Assembly (NCBI GenBank): GCA_016893485.2
Contig: JAFEKX020000001.1
Location: 7,705,501-7,769,500, forward strand
From: Streptomyces sp. P3
GTDB lineage: Bacteria > Actinomycetota > Actinomycetes > Streptomycetales > Streptomycetaceae
Length of the DNA: 64,000 bases
Direction: 5' to 3'
Made by a program: the position numbers and the translations under genes. Positions 1 to 10,500 of this stretch are shown in pieces. The notes beneath the pieces were generated by a model. It had not been told where the DNA came from. It was given only the letters and a program-made list of their open reading frames with translations, and searched no databases. The first letter of the stretch is position 1. Each line of letters opens with the position of its first letter.

Positions 1-809
1 CACCAACGCGCGTAGCGACGTCGGCACGGGCAGCGGCTCGCCGGGTCTCGGCGGGGTGGGGTTCTCGGCCAGGGCGCGGCCCAACTCCAGCGCGAACAAG
101 GGGTTTCCGCCGCTCGTACGGTGGATCTCGCGGACCGTGGAGCGCGGCAGCCCGGCGTACCCGCGATGGTCGAGCAGCCCGGACACCTGCGCCCGGGACA
201 GCGGACTGAGCCGGAACGCGAGGGTGTCCGGCGGCGACGCGCTCAGATACCGGTCGTACTCCTGGCCCTCGGTGCGCACCGCGAACACCATCTGCACCTG
301 CGTGTCCCCGAGCCGCCGCGCCGCGAACCCGAGCAACTCCGCGCTGGCCGGGTCCAGCCACTGCAGATCGTCGGCTACGACGAGGACGGGACCGTCGGCC
401 GCGAGGGCGCGCAGCGCGGACAGGACGGCCAGGCGCAGGGCGAGTCCGTCGCGCTGGAGGGAGGACTCGCCGCGTCCGGTGAGCGCGGATTCCAGTGCCG
501 TGCGCTGTGCGGCGGGCAGCCGCTCGGACACCTCGTCCAGGACCAGACCAAGGAGGTCGGCGAGGGCCAGGAAGGGAGATGCGATTCGGACTCCGTGGCC
601 GAGCAGCGCAACACGGTCCGCGCCGTCTCGCCGTATTCCGCGGCCAACGCCCGCAGGAGGGTCGACTTTCCTATTCCGGCGGGGCCGTGGAGCAGCACAC
701 TGCCGCCCTCCGCGAGCTGGTCACGGGCGGCGGAGAACATCTCCTCCCGGCCGATGACCAGGTCGGGGCGGCATCTGGCAGGCTCCTTGAAGTCCCGTCG
801 CACGGTCAC
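1..809 (-). CDS. LuxR-family ATPase regulator, 5' part only (runs off window)
   Basis: N-terminal part of a large LuxR (LAL/MalT-like) regulator. The NTPase module is visible: Walker A GPAGIGKST near residue 40, then, in the second frame, a Walker B-like stretch VVADDLQWLD. Such proteins couple ATP binding to a C-terminal LuxR helix-turn-helix, which lies outside the window. I chose the GTG at 809 (VTVRRDF) because GAGGGGAGC lies just upstream; an in-frame ATG at 839 has no such site. The frame shifts once near 573, in CTCCCTTCC after the segment SESHL, consistent with one lost base. The target is unknown; the next gene is another LuxR regulator on the same strand. Confidence 0.75.
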
Positions 810-838
810 CGCTCCCCTCGTGTGTCGTGTCCGGGCCA

Positions 839-844
839 ATATTA
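839..844 (-). promoter_or_regulatory. Possible -10 element of the LuxR ATPase gene
   Basis: TAATAT on the minus strand, about 30 bp before the GTG at 809, inside an unusually AT-rich 170-bp gap (810-980). No clear -35 box at standard spacing was seen. Inference only. Confidence 0.3.
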
Positions 845-980
845 GGCAATCAGTCCTTGAAATTCGGATGGACGGGGTCGTGAGGGAAATAACAACGGGG
901 CGGCATCAGGAAATTCAAAGCTCCGATGAATGAATAGACGCTCGCCACGGAAGCCCGCTCCGGAGGCACCGCGACCTCTC

Positions 981-1811
981 TCACGGCAGCACCCCCGCCC
1001 GCCGCGCCGCCACCACGGCCTCCCCGCGGGTGTGCGCCCCGAGCCTCCGCATCGCCGAGCGCAGATACCCCTTCACCGTCTCCGCCCGCAGCCCGAGCCG
1101 CTCCGCCGCCACCGCGTTCGTCGCCCCCGCCGCCACACACGCCAGGACGTCCAGCTCCCGGGGTGTCAGCCCGACCTCACCGGTGGCCGCCTCCGCCGTC
1201 AACAGGCCGCAGGCGTCCAGCAGTTCGGCCCGCAACGCCGGGTCCGCGATGCGCGGGGCCAGCGCCCGCAGCGCCGTGTGCGCCTCCCGCACCTGCTCCC
1301 ACACCGCGCTCGCCGCCGGGTCGGGGGCCGGCGCCGGACGCGCCGCGCTCAGCAGCTCCCGCACCTCCTCCCGTACGACCAGGGCCTGTTCGACGTCCCG
1401 GGCGGCCTCCATCGCCGCGCTCAGCATCCGGTCGCCGAGCGGCTGGGCGGTGCGCAGCGCGCCGTAGAGGACACCGCGGACGCGGCGGCGTACGACGACC
1501 GGGACCGCGAGGATCGCGCGCAGGCCCTCGGCGGCGACCGGGGCGTCGTACTCGTGGCTGATCTGGCGGGAGGCGGAGTAGTCGAGGACGGCGCACGGGC
1601 GGGCGAGGGCGACCGCCTTGCCGCCGAGGCCGTTGCCCGAGCAGACCGCGAGGGCGCGCAGGGCGGGGGTCGCGGTGCCGCTCAGTTCGCTGATGCGCAT
1701 CTGCCGGCCGGACTCCACCAGGCCGCCGAAGGCGACCGGCAGCCCCGTGCCGCGCCGGAGCCGGACCAGCGCCGACTGAATCTCCACCATCCCTGCCGCG
1801 TCCGTCGTCAC
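981..1811 (-). CDS. GAF-like / LuxR-type transcriptional regulator
   Basis: A 276-residue regulator, complete and unbroken. The C-terminal 60 residues are a LuxR/GerE helix-turn-helix (LTPRELDVLACVAAG ... AETVKGYLRSAMRRLGA). The region around residues 20-170 looks like a GAF sensor (SRQISHEYDAPVAAEGLRAI). The start is GTG at 1811 (MTTDAAG). The gene diverges from the acyl-CoA synthetase pair across 125 bp that contain a perfect palindrome, so local control of that operon is likely. The ligand is unknown. Confidence 0.8.
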   Translation of the reverse strand: MTTDAAGMVEIQSALVRLRRGTGLPVAFGGLVESGRQMRISELSGTATPALRALAVCSGNGLGGKAVALARPCAVLDYSASRQISHEYDAPVAAEGLRAILAVPVVVRRRVRGVLYGALRTAQPLGDRMLSAAMEAARDVEQALVVREEVRELLSAARPAPAPDPAASAVWEQVREAHTALRALAPRIADPALRAELLDACGLLTAEAATGEVGLTPRELDVLACVAAGATNAVAAERLGLRAETVKGYLRSAMRRLGAHTRGEAVVAARRAGVLP

Positions 1812-1849
1812 CCGCTCGCCCCTTCATTGCGGCCGTCCTGCTGCACACA

Positions 1850-1863
1850 CCCCCGTACGGGGG
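1850..1863. promoter_or_regulatory. Palindrome CCCCCGTACGGGGG between regulator and synthetase operon
   Basis: A perfect 14-bp inverted repeat in the middle of the divergent intergenic region, 74 bp before the synthetase start. A candidate operator for the LuxR regulator at 981-1811 or for another factor. No supporting second copy was found in the window. Confidence 0.4.
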
Positions 1864-1936
1864 TAGTGAGACCCACATCACGGATTACACGATGTCAGAG
1901 GGCCGCCCGGCAATGGTCCGGTACTGAGGAGGACAG

Positions 1937-3604
1937 ATGACGACGGCGAGTGAGTCGTTCCGTAGTGCGCGGGATTTCCTGTTGGCACATCGCGAGGACT
2001 ATGCCACGGCCTACGAGGGTTTCTCCTGGCCCCGGCCCGAGCACTTCAACTGGGCGCTCGACTGGTTCGACGCCATCGCGGCCGGGAACGACCGCACGGC
2101 CCTGCGCATCGTCGAGGAGGACGGCACCGAGTCCGCCCTGTCCTTCGCGGAGATGTCCGAGCGCTCGAACCGCGTCGCCAACTGGCTGCGCGCCCAGGGC
2201 GTGCGCCCCGAGGACCGGATCCTCGTCATGCTCGGCAACCAGACCGAGCTGTGGGAGACGGCCCTCGCCGCGATGAAACTGCGCGCCGTCGTCATCCCCG
2301 CCACCCCGCTGCTCGGCCCCGCCGACCTGCGCGACCGCGTCGCCCGCGGCCGGGTCCGGCAGGTGATCGTGCGCTCCGAGGACGCCGCCAAGTTCGACGA
2401 GGTGCCGGGGTCGTACACCCGGATCGCGGTGGGCGGCCCCGTCGAGGGCTGGCGGTCCTACGCGGACGCCGACACCGCCTCCGCGGAGTTCACGCCGGAC
2501 GCGCCGACCCTGGCCGACGACCCGCTGATGCTCTACTTCACCTCGGGTACCACCGCCCACCCCAAGCTGGTCGAGCACACCCACCTCGTACCCGATCGGC
2601 CATCTGGCGACCATGTACTGGATCGGCCTCAAGCCCGGCGACGTGCACCTCAACATCTCCTCGCCCGGCTGGGCCAAGCACGCCTGGTCGAACCTCTTCG
2701 CGCCGTGGAACGCGGAGGCGACCGTCTTCATCCACAACTACACCCGCTTCGACGCGGCCCGGCTGATGGCCGAGATGGACCGCGCGGGCGTCACCACATT
2801 CTGCGCCCCGCCGACCGTGTGGCGCATGCTCATCCAGGCCGACCTGACCCAGCTGCGCACCCGCCCCGCGAGGCGCTGGCGGCGGGGGAGCCCCTGAACC
2901 CCGAGGTCATCGAGCAGGTCAGGCGGGCCTGGGGCGTCACCATCCGGGACGGCTTCGGGCAGACCGAGACCGCCGTCCAGGTCTCCAACAGCCCCGGCCA
3001 GCCGCTGAAGACGGGGTCGATGGGCCGGCCGAGTCCGGGGTACCGGGTCGAGCTGCTCGACCCGGTGTCGGGTGCGCCCGGCGCGGCCGAGGGCGAGATC
3101 GCGCTCGACCTGTCCGACCCGCCCGTCGGCCTGATGACCGGCTACCACGGAGACCCGGACCGTACGGCGGAGGCGATGGCCGGCGGCTACTACCGCACCG
3201 GCGACATCGGCTCCCGCGACGAGGACGGCTACATCACCTACGTCGGCCGCTCCGACGACGTCTTCAAGGCCTCCGACTACAAGATCTCCCCGTTCGAGCT
3301 GGAGAGCGCGCTGCTGGAGCACGAGGCGGTGGCCGAGGCCGCCGTGGTGCCCGCGCCGGACGAACTGCGGCTCGCCGTACCGAAGGCGTACGTCGTGCTC
3401 GCGGCCGGCTGGGAGCCGGGACCCGACACCGCGAAGGTGCTGTTCGAGCACTCGCGTGACGTCCTCGCCCCCTACAAGCGCATCCGGCGGCTGGAGTTCG
3501 CCGAGCTGCCCAAGACGGTCTCCGGCAAGATCCGCCGGATCGAACTGCGCGAGGCGACGGCCGCCGGGTCGGCCGCCGAGTACCGCGAGGAGGACTTCCG
3601 GTGA
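1937..3604 (+). CDS. Acyl-CoA synthetase (AMP-forming), frameshifted
   Basis: ANL-superfamily ligase that activates a carboxylic acid as acyl-AMP and then acyl-CoA; about 555 residues. The adenylation motif YFTSGTTAHPK (near 200) and the C-terminal lysine motif PKTVSGKIRRIELRE are present. Segments such as SSPGWAKHAWSN and GFGQTETAVQ are typical of the acetyl/medium-chain branch. A GAGGAGG site precedes ATG 1937. Two compensating shifts: near 2587 (loss of TC from CTCTCG) and near 2868 (one base). The middle third is read from the third frame. The gene overlaps the next one by GTGA, so the two are translationally coupled. The substrate cannot be told from sequence. Confidence 0.85.
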   Translation: MTTASESFRSARDFLLAHREDYATAYEGFSWPRPEHFNWALDWFDAIAAGNDRTALRIVEEDGTESALSFAEMSERSNRVANWLRAQGVRPEDRILVMLGNQTELWETALAAMKLRAVVIPATPLLGPADLRDRVARGRVRQVIVRSEDAAKFDEVPGSYTRIAVGGPVEGWRSYADADTASAEFTPDAPTLADDPLMLYFTSGTTAHPKLVEHTHLVPDRPSGDHVLDRPQARRRAPQHLLARLGQARLVEPLRAVERGGDRLHPQLHPLRRGPADGRDGPRGRHHILRPADRVAHAHPGRPDPAAHPPREALAAGEPLNPEVIEQVRRAWGVTIRDGFGQTETAVQVSNSPGQPLKTGSMGRPSPGYRVELLDPVSGAPGAAEGEIALDLSDPPVGLMTGYHGDPDRTAEAMAGGYYRTGDIGSRDEDGYITYVGRSDDVFKASDYKISPFELESALLEHEAVAEAAVVPAPDELRLAVPKAYVVLAAGWEPGPDTAKVLFEHSRDVLAPYKRIRRLEFAELPKTVSGKIRRIELREATAAGSAAEYREEDFR

Positions 3605-5274
3605 ACTCGTACGCTCATGGCTCCGATGGAACCAGCGGGACCTCACTCCTCGGCGACACCATCGGCGCGAACCTCGACCGGACCGTCGCCGCCTGGCCCG
3701 ACCGCGAGGCGCTCGTCGACGTACCGTCGGGCCGACGCTGGACCTACAGCCAATTCGCCGCCGATGTCGACCAGTTGGCCTACGCGCTGCTCGCGAGCGG
3801 GGTCGCCAAGGGTGACCGGGTCGGGATCTGGGCGATCAACTGCGCGGAGTGGGTGCTCGTCCAGTACGCCACCGCCCGCATCGGCGCGATCATGGTGAAC
3901 ATCAACCCGGCGTACCGCACCCACGAGGTCGAGTTCGTCCTCAACCAGGCGGGAATCTCCGTCCTGTTCGCCTCGGTCGGCCACAAGAGCAGCGACTACC
4001 GGGCGATGGTCGACCAAGTCGGGGCAGGTGCCCGGAGTTGCGCGAGGTCGTGTACATCGGCGACCCGAGCTGGGACGCGCTGCTGCGGCGCGGGACGCCC
4101 GACCTGTACGAGGACTTGTGGACCCGCAGGAGCGAGCTGTCCTGCGACGACCCCATCAACATCCAGTACACCTCGGGCACGACCGGCTTCCCCAAGGGCG
4201 CCACCCTCTCCCACCACAACATCCTCAACAACGGTTATTTCGTCGGGGGAGTCGATCACCTACACCGAGCAGGACCGGGTCTGCATCCCGGTGCCCTTCT
4301 ACCACTGCTTCGGCATGGTCATGGGCAACCTCGCGGTGACCTCCCACGGCGCGTGCATGGTCATCCCGGCCCCGTCCTTCGACCCGGCGGCGACCCTGAA
4401 GGCCGTACAGCGGGAGCGGTGCACCTCGCTCTACGGCGTCCCCACCATGTTCATCGCGGAGTTGAACCTCCCCGACTTCGCGTCCTACGACCTCTCCTCG
4501 CTCCGCACCGGCATCATGGCGGGCTCGCCCTGCCCGGTCGAGGTGATGAAACGGGTGGTCGCCGAGATGCACATGGCGGAGGTGTCCATCTGCTACGGCA
4601 TGACGGAGACCTCCCCGGTCTCGCTCCAGACCCGGCGGGACGACGACCTCGAACACCGCACGGGCACGGTCGGCCGGGTCCTCCCGTACCTGGAGGTCAA
4701 GGTCGTCGACCCGGCGACCGGCGTCACCCAACCCCGGGGCACGGCAGGGGAGTTGTGCACCCGCGGCTACAGCGTGATGCTCGGCTACTGGAACGAGCCC
4801 GAGAAGACCGCCGAGGCGATCGACGCCGGCCGCTGGATGCACACGGGCGACCTGGCGATGATGCGCGAGGACGGCTACGTCGAGATCGTCGGCCGTATCA
4901 AGGACATGATCATCCGGGGCGGCGAGAACATCTACCCGCGCGAGATCGAGGAGTTCCTCTACACCCACCCGAAGATCGCGGACGTCCAGGTGGTCGGCAT
5001 CCCCGACGAGCACTACGGCGAGGAGGTCCTGGCCTGCGTCATCCCCCGCGACCCGGCGGACCCGCCGACGCTGGAGGAGGTACGTGCCTTCTGCGACGGG
5101 AGGCTGGCGCACTACAAGATCCCGACGCTGCTGCGGACCATGGACGCGTTCCCGATGACGGTGTCGGGAAAGGTGCGGAAGATCGAGCTGCGGGAACGGG
5201 CGGTACGGGGGAGTGAGGTGGAGGTGCCCGCGGACCTGCCGTCGCCCGGTGGGTCCTCCGACGGGACCAACTAA
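3601..5274 (+). CDS. Fatty acyl-CoA synthetase (AMP-forming), frameshifted
   Basis: Second ANL ligase, about 557 residues, resembling long/medium-chain fatty acyl-CoA synthases. Key motifs are YTSGTTGFPKGATLSHHN (near 185), YGMTETSPV (near 330), GRIKDMIIRGGENIYP and the catalytic-lysine tail MTVSGKVRKIELRE. The start is GTG 3601, overlapping the previous stop. One base is missing near 4022 (GTCGGGGC) and one G is extra near 4241 (five Gs), restoring frame. Co-transcription with the previous ligase suggests a shared catabolic job on organic acids, which is an inference. It ends convergently on the next gene with a 4-bp overlap. Confidence 0.87.
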   Translation: MNSYAHGSDGTSGTSLLGDTIGANLDRTVAAWPDREALVDVPSGRRWTYSQFAADVDQLAYALLASGVAKGDRVGIWAINCAEWVLVQYATARIGAIMVNINPAYRTHEVEFVLNQAGISVLFASVGHKSSDYRAMVDQVGAGARSCARSCTSATRAGTRCCGAGRPTCTRTCGPAGASCPATTPSTSSTPRARPASPRAPPSPTTTSSTTVISSGESITYTEQDRVCIPVPFYHCFGMVMGNLAVTSHGACMVIPAPSFDPAATLKAVQRERCTSLYGVPTMFIAELNLPDFASYDLSSLRTGIMAGSPCPVEVMKRVVAEMHMAEVSICYGMTETSPVSLQTRRDDDLEHRTGTVGRVLPYLEVKVVDPATGVTQPRGTAGELCTRGYSVMLGYWNEPEKTAEAIDAGRWMHTGDLAMMREDGYVEIVGRIKDMIIRGGENIYPREIEEFLYTHPKIADVQVVGIPDEHYGEEVLACVIPRDPADPPTLEEVRAFCDGRLAHYKIPTLLRTMDAFPMTVSGKVRKIELRERAVRGSEVEVPADLPSPGGSSDGTN

Positions 5275-5978
5275 CTCCCCGCCGCGTCGAGTTGATCCGC
5301 CAGGTCGTTCACCGGCTGTGGTGTGCCCGTGAGGTCGAGGACGAACAGGGGGACGCCGAGGGTGTCCGCGTGGGCGCGGGCGTCGTCGGCGTAACCGGCG
5401 AGGGAGAAGTAGACGCATTCGGCGGACTCCGTCATGGCGGTCAGCCACAAACACTCCACGTCCCGCAGTGATGCCGGGCGGACGGTCGGGTCCACCTGCG
5501 CGAGGATGCCGCGGGCCGCGAGACCGATGCCGGACGGGGGCCGCTGGTCGGCGCGGCGGATGTCCCGGTAGCCGAGCCAGCGCAGATACAGCGCGGCGGC
5601 GGTGACCGCGTCGCGCGCGGTACGGATCGTCACCGGCTGGAAGGCGGGCCGCCCCCGCACATCGGCGCCGAGCCGCGTGGTCCGCACGGCCGGCTCCGAG
5701 GTCGGCTCCGCGCCCGCGACGGGAATCCGCAGCAGGGTCCCGCAGGGGCAGCCCAGCTCCGGGTACGGCCACTCGTCGAGCCGCCCGCAGGCCGCGCAGC
5801 GCACCGCGACCCAGTCCTCGTCCCACACCCGGTGGGTCACGACCGTCGCCACGCCGCGATGATCCAGCGGCGGGGCGACGGGGGCTCCGCACACACAGGG
5901 GTACGACGGCGCAGCGTAGACGTGCTCACGTCGGCAGGCCGGACAGCGCACCGGCACGCTCTCGGACATGAGCCCCAT
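5271..5978 (-). CDS. Zinc-ribbon / restriction-endonuclease-like hypothetical protein
   Basis: A 235-residue protein of unknown function, unbroken. The N-terminus holds two Cys-rich ribbons: CPAC...CVC (residues ~12-30) and CAAC...CPC (residues ~60-80). The C-terminal half (AVTAAALYLRWLGYRD ... ECVYFSLAGYADDARAHADT) is compatible with a PD-(D/E)XK/Mrr-like fold, but I see no confident catalytic triad. AGGAGG precedes the ATG at 5978. It is transcribed toward the synthetase operon. No function is assigned. Confidence 0.6.
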   Translation of the reverse strand: MGLMSESVPVRCPACRREHVYAAPSYPCVCGAPVAPPLDHRGVATVVTHRVWDEDWVAVRCAACGRLDEWPYPELGCPCGTLLRIPVAGAEPTSEPAVRTTRLGADVRGRPAFQPVTIRTARDAVTAAALYLRWLGYRDIRRADQRPPSGIGLAARGILAQVDPTVRPASLRDVECLWLTAMTESAECVYFSLAGYADDARAHADTLGVPLFVLDLTGTPQPVNDLADQLDAAGS

Positions 5979-6041
5979 GGTCCTCCTGGAAACCCCTGCT
6001 TGTCCGTCTCTTGACGGCCTTGGTCACCCCACTTACATTAC

Positions 6042-6077
6042 TTCCAGATAGTAGAAGTTAAATTCCGTAATGCGGAA
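6042..6077. promoter_or_regulatory. Paired AllR-type operators upstream of gcl
   Basis: Two 15-bp boxes exactly 21 bp apart: TTCCAGATAGTAGAA (6042-6056) and TTCCGTAATGCGGAA (6063-6077), the second with perfect 5-bp arms. The same motif recurs upstream of five other glyoxylate/allantoin promoters in the window. Assignment to AllR is inferred from that distribution. Confidence 0.6.
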
Positions 6078-6153
6078 GTCCAAAGCTAGCGAGGAGCTTT
6101 CACCGCGGGGCGCGCCGGTGAGGTGATTCCGACAGCCGAAGCAGGAGTACTCC

Positions 6154-7937
<1,784 letters not shown>

Positions 7938-7956
7938 ACGCGGGAAGCGCAAGGCG

Positions 7957-7990
7957 GGGCGGCTCATCCGGGAGGATGAGCCGCCCTTTT
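7957..7990 (+). terminator. Rho-independent terminator of gcl
   Basis: GGGCGGCTCATCC / GGATGAGCCGCCC, a perfect 13-bp stem with loop GGGA followed by TTTT, 20 bp after the gcl stop. Confidence 0.85.
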
Positions 7991-8028
7991 CGTGTAGGCC
8001 TTTTTCGTAGGCGCAAGGCGCCACAGAA

Positions 8029-8105
8029 AGGGGCGCGGGGCTGCGTCGATTCGCGGCTCCGCTGCGTGGGCGCGACCAGCCACGAGCGACCCGCACCCCG
8101 CAACG
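8029..8105. repeat. Dispersed intergenic repeat, copy 1
   Basis: A segment running from AAAGGGGCGCGGGGCTGCG through GGCGCGACCAGCCACGA (8069-8085) to ACCCGCACCCC. The 17-mer GGCGCGACCAGCCACGA and its flanks recur at 60249-60265. A degraded third copy seems to lie at 8447-8481. It follows the gcl terminator and overlaps the 3' reading extension of the next minus-strand ORF. Confidence 0.55.
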
Positions 8106-8151
8106 AACGGCCCCAGGCAACCCCTACCCGCCCCAGCGGTCCGTCTGAGGT

Positions 8152-8383
8152 TCACAGATCGTGTTCCGAGACCCGGCCACTCCTCCGGCCCACCTCCCTG
8201 CCACTCGATCAGGTCACTCTCCTCGACCTCGATCCGATCAAGGTCGGCCAGCCGCAGAATCTCGACGACGTCGTCGAGGTGGGACGCGACCCCGAGGGTC
8301 TCATCCCCGTTGGTGACCCGGCGGGAGCCGTCCAGCGCAGGGGCGTGCACCACGATGTGCGGAATTTCCGGTGGGTGTGCCAT
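8152..8383 (-). CDS. Small conserved-looking hypothetical protein, 3' end uncertain
   Basis: Begins MAHPPEIPHIVVHAPALDG and continues through SHLDDVVEILRLADLDRIEVEESDLIEW. The first ~70 residues are acidic and look like genuine coding sequence. After GGGPEEWPG the open frame runs on into the dispersed repeat, which is unlikely to be real. A one-base shift there would end the protein at the TGA at 8152-8154 or slightly beyond, at about 75-80 residues. Unknown function. ATG 8383 is the only sensible start. Confidence 0.5.
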
Positions 8384-8486
8384 GCCTTCAGGCTGCTGCG
8401 CGGACGCCCGATCCGCACCCGGAAACCGTCGGCGGCTCGTCGTGAGTGGCCGCGACCGCCACGTGGCGCCCGCACCCCGCGCAGAA

Positions 8487-8522
8487 GAGCGCCGGATACG
8501 GAACCGTCCGTATCCGGCGCTC
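8487..8522. terminator. Perfect 16-bp hairpin, possible terminator
   Basis: GAGCGCCGGATACGGA (8487-8502), loop ACCG, then its exact complement (8507-8522). It lies 280 bp beyond the catalase stop and 100 bp before the small hypothetical gene, with no U-tract on the plus side. Termination or insulation is inferred. The rest of 8384-8803 holds no convincing gene. Confidence 0.45.
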
Positions 8523-8803
8523 GTCGTGGTGGCCGTCCGGTGGCGCGAGGCTGGGCGTGTCAGGACGTTCGCGCCGCCGGACGGAGTCTGGGGAGAGGGT
8601 GCTCCACGGGAGGTGGAGAAATCGGCTGGGACCGCGGCGGTCGCGACGGGACCGGGGTGCCCCTTCCCTCAGGTCGAGAAGGAGGCCTCGGTGCCTTCAC
8701 CACCGCACTGGCTCGCACTCCGCCGCGGTCCTGGCCCTGCCCGCGCCGTGCCGGTGACCACCCCTCATCCGGGTCGTCCGGCACACACGGGCCGTCGGTG
8801 GGG

Positions 8804-10260
8804 TCAGTCCTCGCGCAGGGCGTGGACCGCCTCCTCCACGCGCCGGCCGTACTCCGGGTCGGCGGCGTGGAAGTGCGCGAGGTTCTTCTCGATCACGTCG
8901 TCGCGGGAGACCTGGGACAGGCCGCCGGCGATGTTCGCGACGAGACGGGACCGCTCCTCGGACGACATCAGGCGGTACAGCTCGCCGGCCTGGTAGAAGT
9001 CGTCGTCCTTGGTGTGCTGCGGGGCCTCGTGCGTGCCCGTGTAGCCGGTGACCGGGAGCGGCGCCGACAGGGCGCGGCCGGTCTCGGTCGGGCCGTCGTA
9101 GGAGTTCGGCTCGTAGTTCTTCGCCCCACGGCCCTGGGAGTTGGACGCCATCAGCCCGTCTCGGCCGTAGTTCTGCGCCGTCGTCGCCCTGGGGGCGTTC
9201 ACCGCGAGCAGGGTGTGGTTGACGCCCAGGCGGTAGCGGTGCGCGTCCGCGTAGGCGAACAGACGGCCCTGGAGCATCTTGTCGGGCGAAGGACCGATGC
9301 CCGGCACGAAGTTGTTCGGGGAGAACGCGGCCTGCTCGACCTCGGCGAACACGTTGTCCGGGTTGCGGTCGAGGACCAGGCGGCCCACGCGCTGGAGCGG
9401 GTAGTCCCGGTGCGGCCACACCTTCGTGAGGTCGAACGGGTTGAAGCGGTACTCCGCCGCGTCCGCCGCCGGCATGATCTGCACGTGCAGGGTCCAGGAC
9501 GGGTTCACGCCCCGCTCGATGGCCTGGAGCAGGTCCGTCTGGTGGGAGTTGGGGTTCTTGCCCGCCAACTCGGCCGCCTGGTCGGAGGACAGACTGCGGA
9601 CACCCTGGTTCGTCTTGAAGTGGTACTTGACGAAGAAGGCCTCGCCCTCGGCGTTCGTCCACTGATAGGTGTGCGAGCCGTAGCCGTTCATGTGGCGGTA
9701 CGACGCCGGGATGCCGCGGTCACCCATCAGCCAGGTCACCTGGTGCGTGGCCTCGGGGCTGTGCGCCCAGAAGTCCCATACGTTGTCCGGCTCTTGGCGG
9801 CCCGTGAAGGGTCGCGCTTCTGCGAGTGGATGAAGTCCGGGAACTTGATGGGGTCCTTGATGAAGAACACCGGGGTGTTGTTCCCGACGAGGTCGTAATT
9901 CCCCTGCTCCGTATAGAACTTGACGGCGAAGCCGCGCGGGTCGCGCACCGCGTCCGCGCCGCCGAGCGAGTCGGCGACCGTGGAGAAGCGCAGGAACAGC
10001 TGGGTGCGCTTGCCGACGCTGCCGAGGAAGTCGGCGTGGGTGAAGCCGGTGACGTCGTCGGTGACCTCGAAGTAGCCGTACGCGCCGGAGCCGCGGGCGT
10101 GCACCACGCGCTCCGGGATACGCTCGCGGTTGAACCGGGCGAGCTTCTCCAGGAGGTGCTGGTCCTGGAGGAGGAGCGGGCCGCCGATGCCGGCGGACGC
10201 GGAGTTCTGGTTGTCGGCGACCGGGGCGCCGGACTCGGTGGTGAGCACGCGCTTCGACAT
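8804..10260 (-). CDS. Monofunctional haem catalase (clade 3), frameshifted once
   Basis: Haem catalase converting 2 H2O2 to water and O2; about 485 residues, the usual small-subunit size. The active-site His region (RVVHARGSGAYGYFEVTD, residue ~55), the Asn region (VGNNTPVFFIKDPIKFPDF) and the proximal haem-Tyr motif (GRLFAYADAHRYRLG) are all visible. The frame shifts near 9809 where GACCCTTCACG should read GACCCCTTCACG. The start is ATG 10260. The upstream region carries both purine-regulon palindromes, so it probably protects against H2O2 from the urate oxidase 4 kb away. The regulation is inferred; the enzyme call is firm. Confidence 0.92.
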
Positions 10261-10284
10261 CGTGACCTTCCGTACGAGGGGCAG

Positions 10285-10359
10285 CGGAATTCTTCGGAAG
10301 TTGTTTTCCGCTTTGTGGAGCCTAAGTTTGGGGCGATCGAGACGTCAACAGTTTGTTGA
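10285..10359. promoter_or_regulatory. Operator cluster upstream of the catalase
   Basis: TTCCGCTTTGTGGAG at 10306-10320; a weak partner ending CGGAA at 10285-10299, exactly 21 bp away; and TCAACAGTTTGTTGA, a perfect 5-5-5 palindrome, at 10345-10359. The same two motif types flank malate synthase and allantoinase. Confidence 0.5.
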
Positions 10360-10376
10360 ACCCGATTGCGTGGGGA

Positions 10377-10438
10377 TTCCGGGCCGCGGCGCCGCCTGGG
10401 CGCGACAGGACAGATGTCAGCGGCGCCGCGGCCCGGAA
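10377..10438. terminator. 19-bp perfect inverted repeat after glxR
   Basis: TTCCGGGCCGCGGCGCCGC (10377-10395) and its exact complement (10420-10438), separated by 24 nt. It sits 60 bp beyond the glxR stop and upstream of the catalase promoter. No U-tract; probably terminates the hyi-glxR transcript. Confidence 0.5.
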
Positions 10439-10446
10439 GTCTTGGG

Positions 10447-10500
10447 GACCGATCGGAACGGACCGACCGATCGGAACGGGTCGGTCAGAACGGGTCAGTC
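10447..10500. repeat. Short direct repeats beside the glxR stop
   Basis: GACCGATCGGAACG occurs twice (10447-10460, 10465-10478), followed by the related GGTCGGTCAGAACGGGTCAG, giving a period of about 18 bp. Confidence 0.4.

Noticed and set aside
4225..5892. Long minus-strand open frames opposite real genes (also 6100-7686, 16943-18064, 35611-37242)
   Set aside because: They mirror the GC-rich third positions of strong plus- or minus-strand genes and have low-complexity R/G/A/V-rich products with no motif.
8560..8784. A 74-residue minus-strand ORF upstream of nothing in the 8384-8803 gap
   Set aside because: Arg/Pro-rich, no ribosome site, no conserved segment; likely chance.
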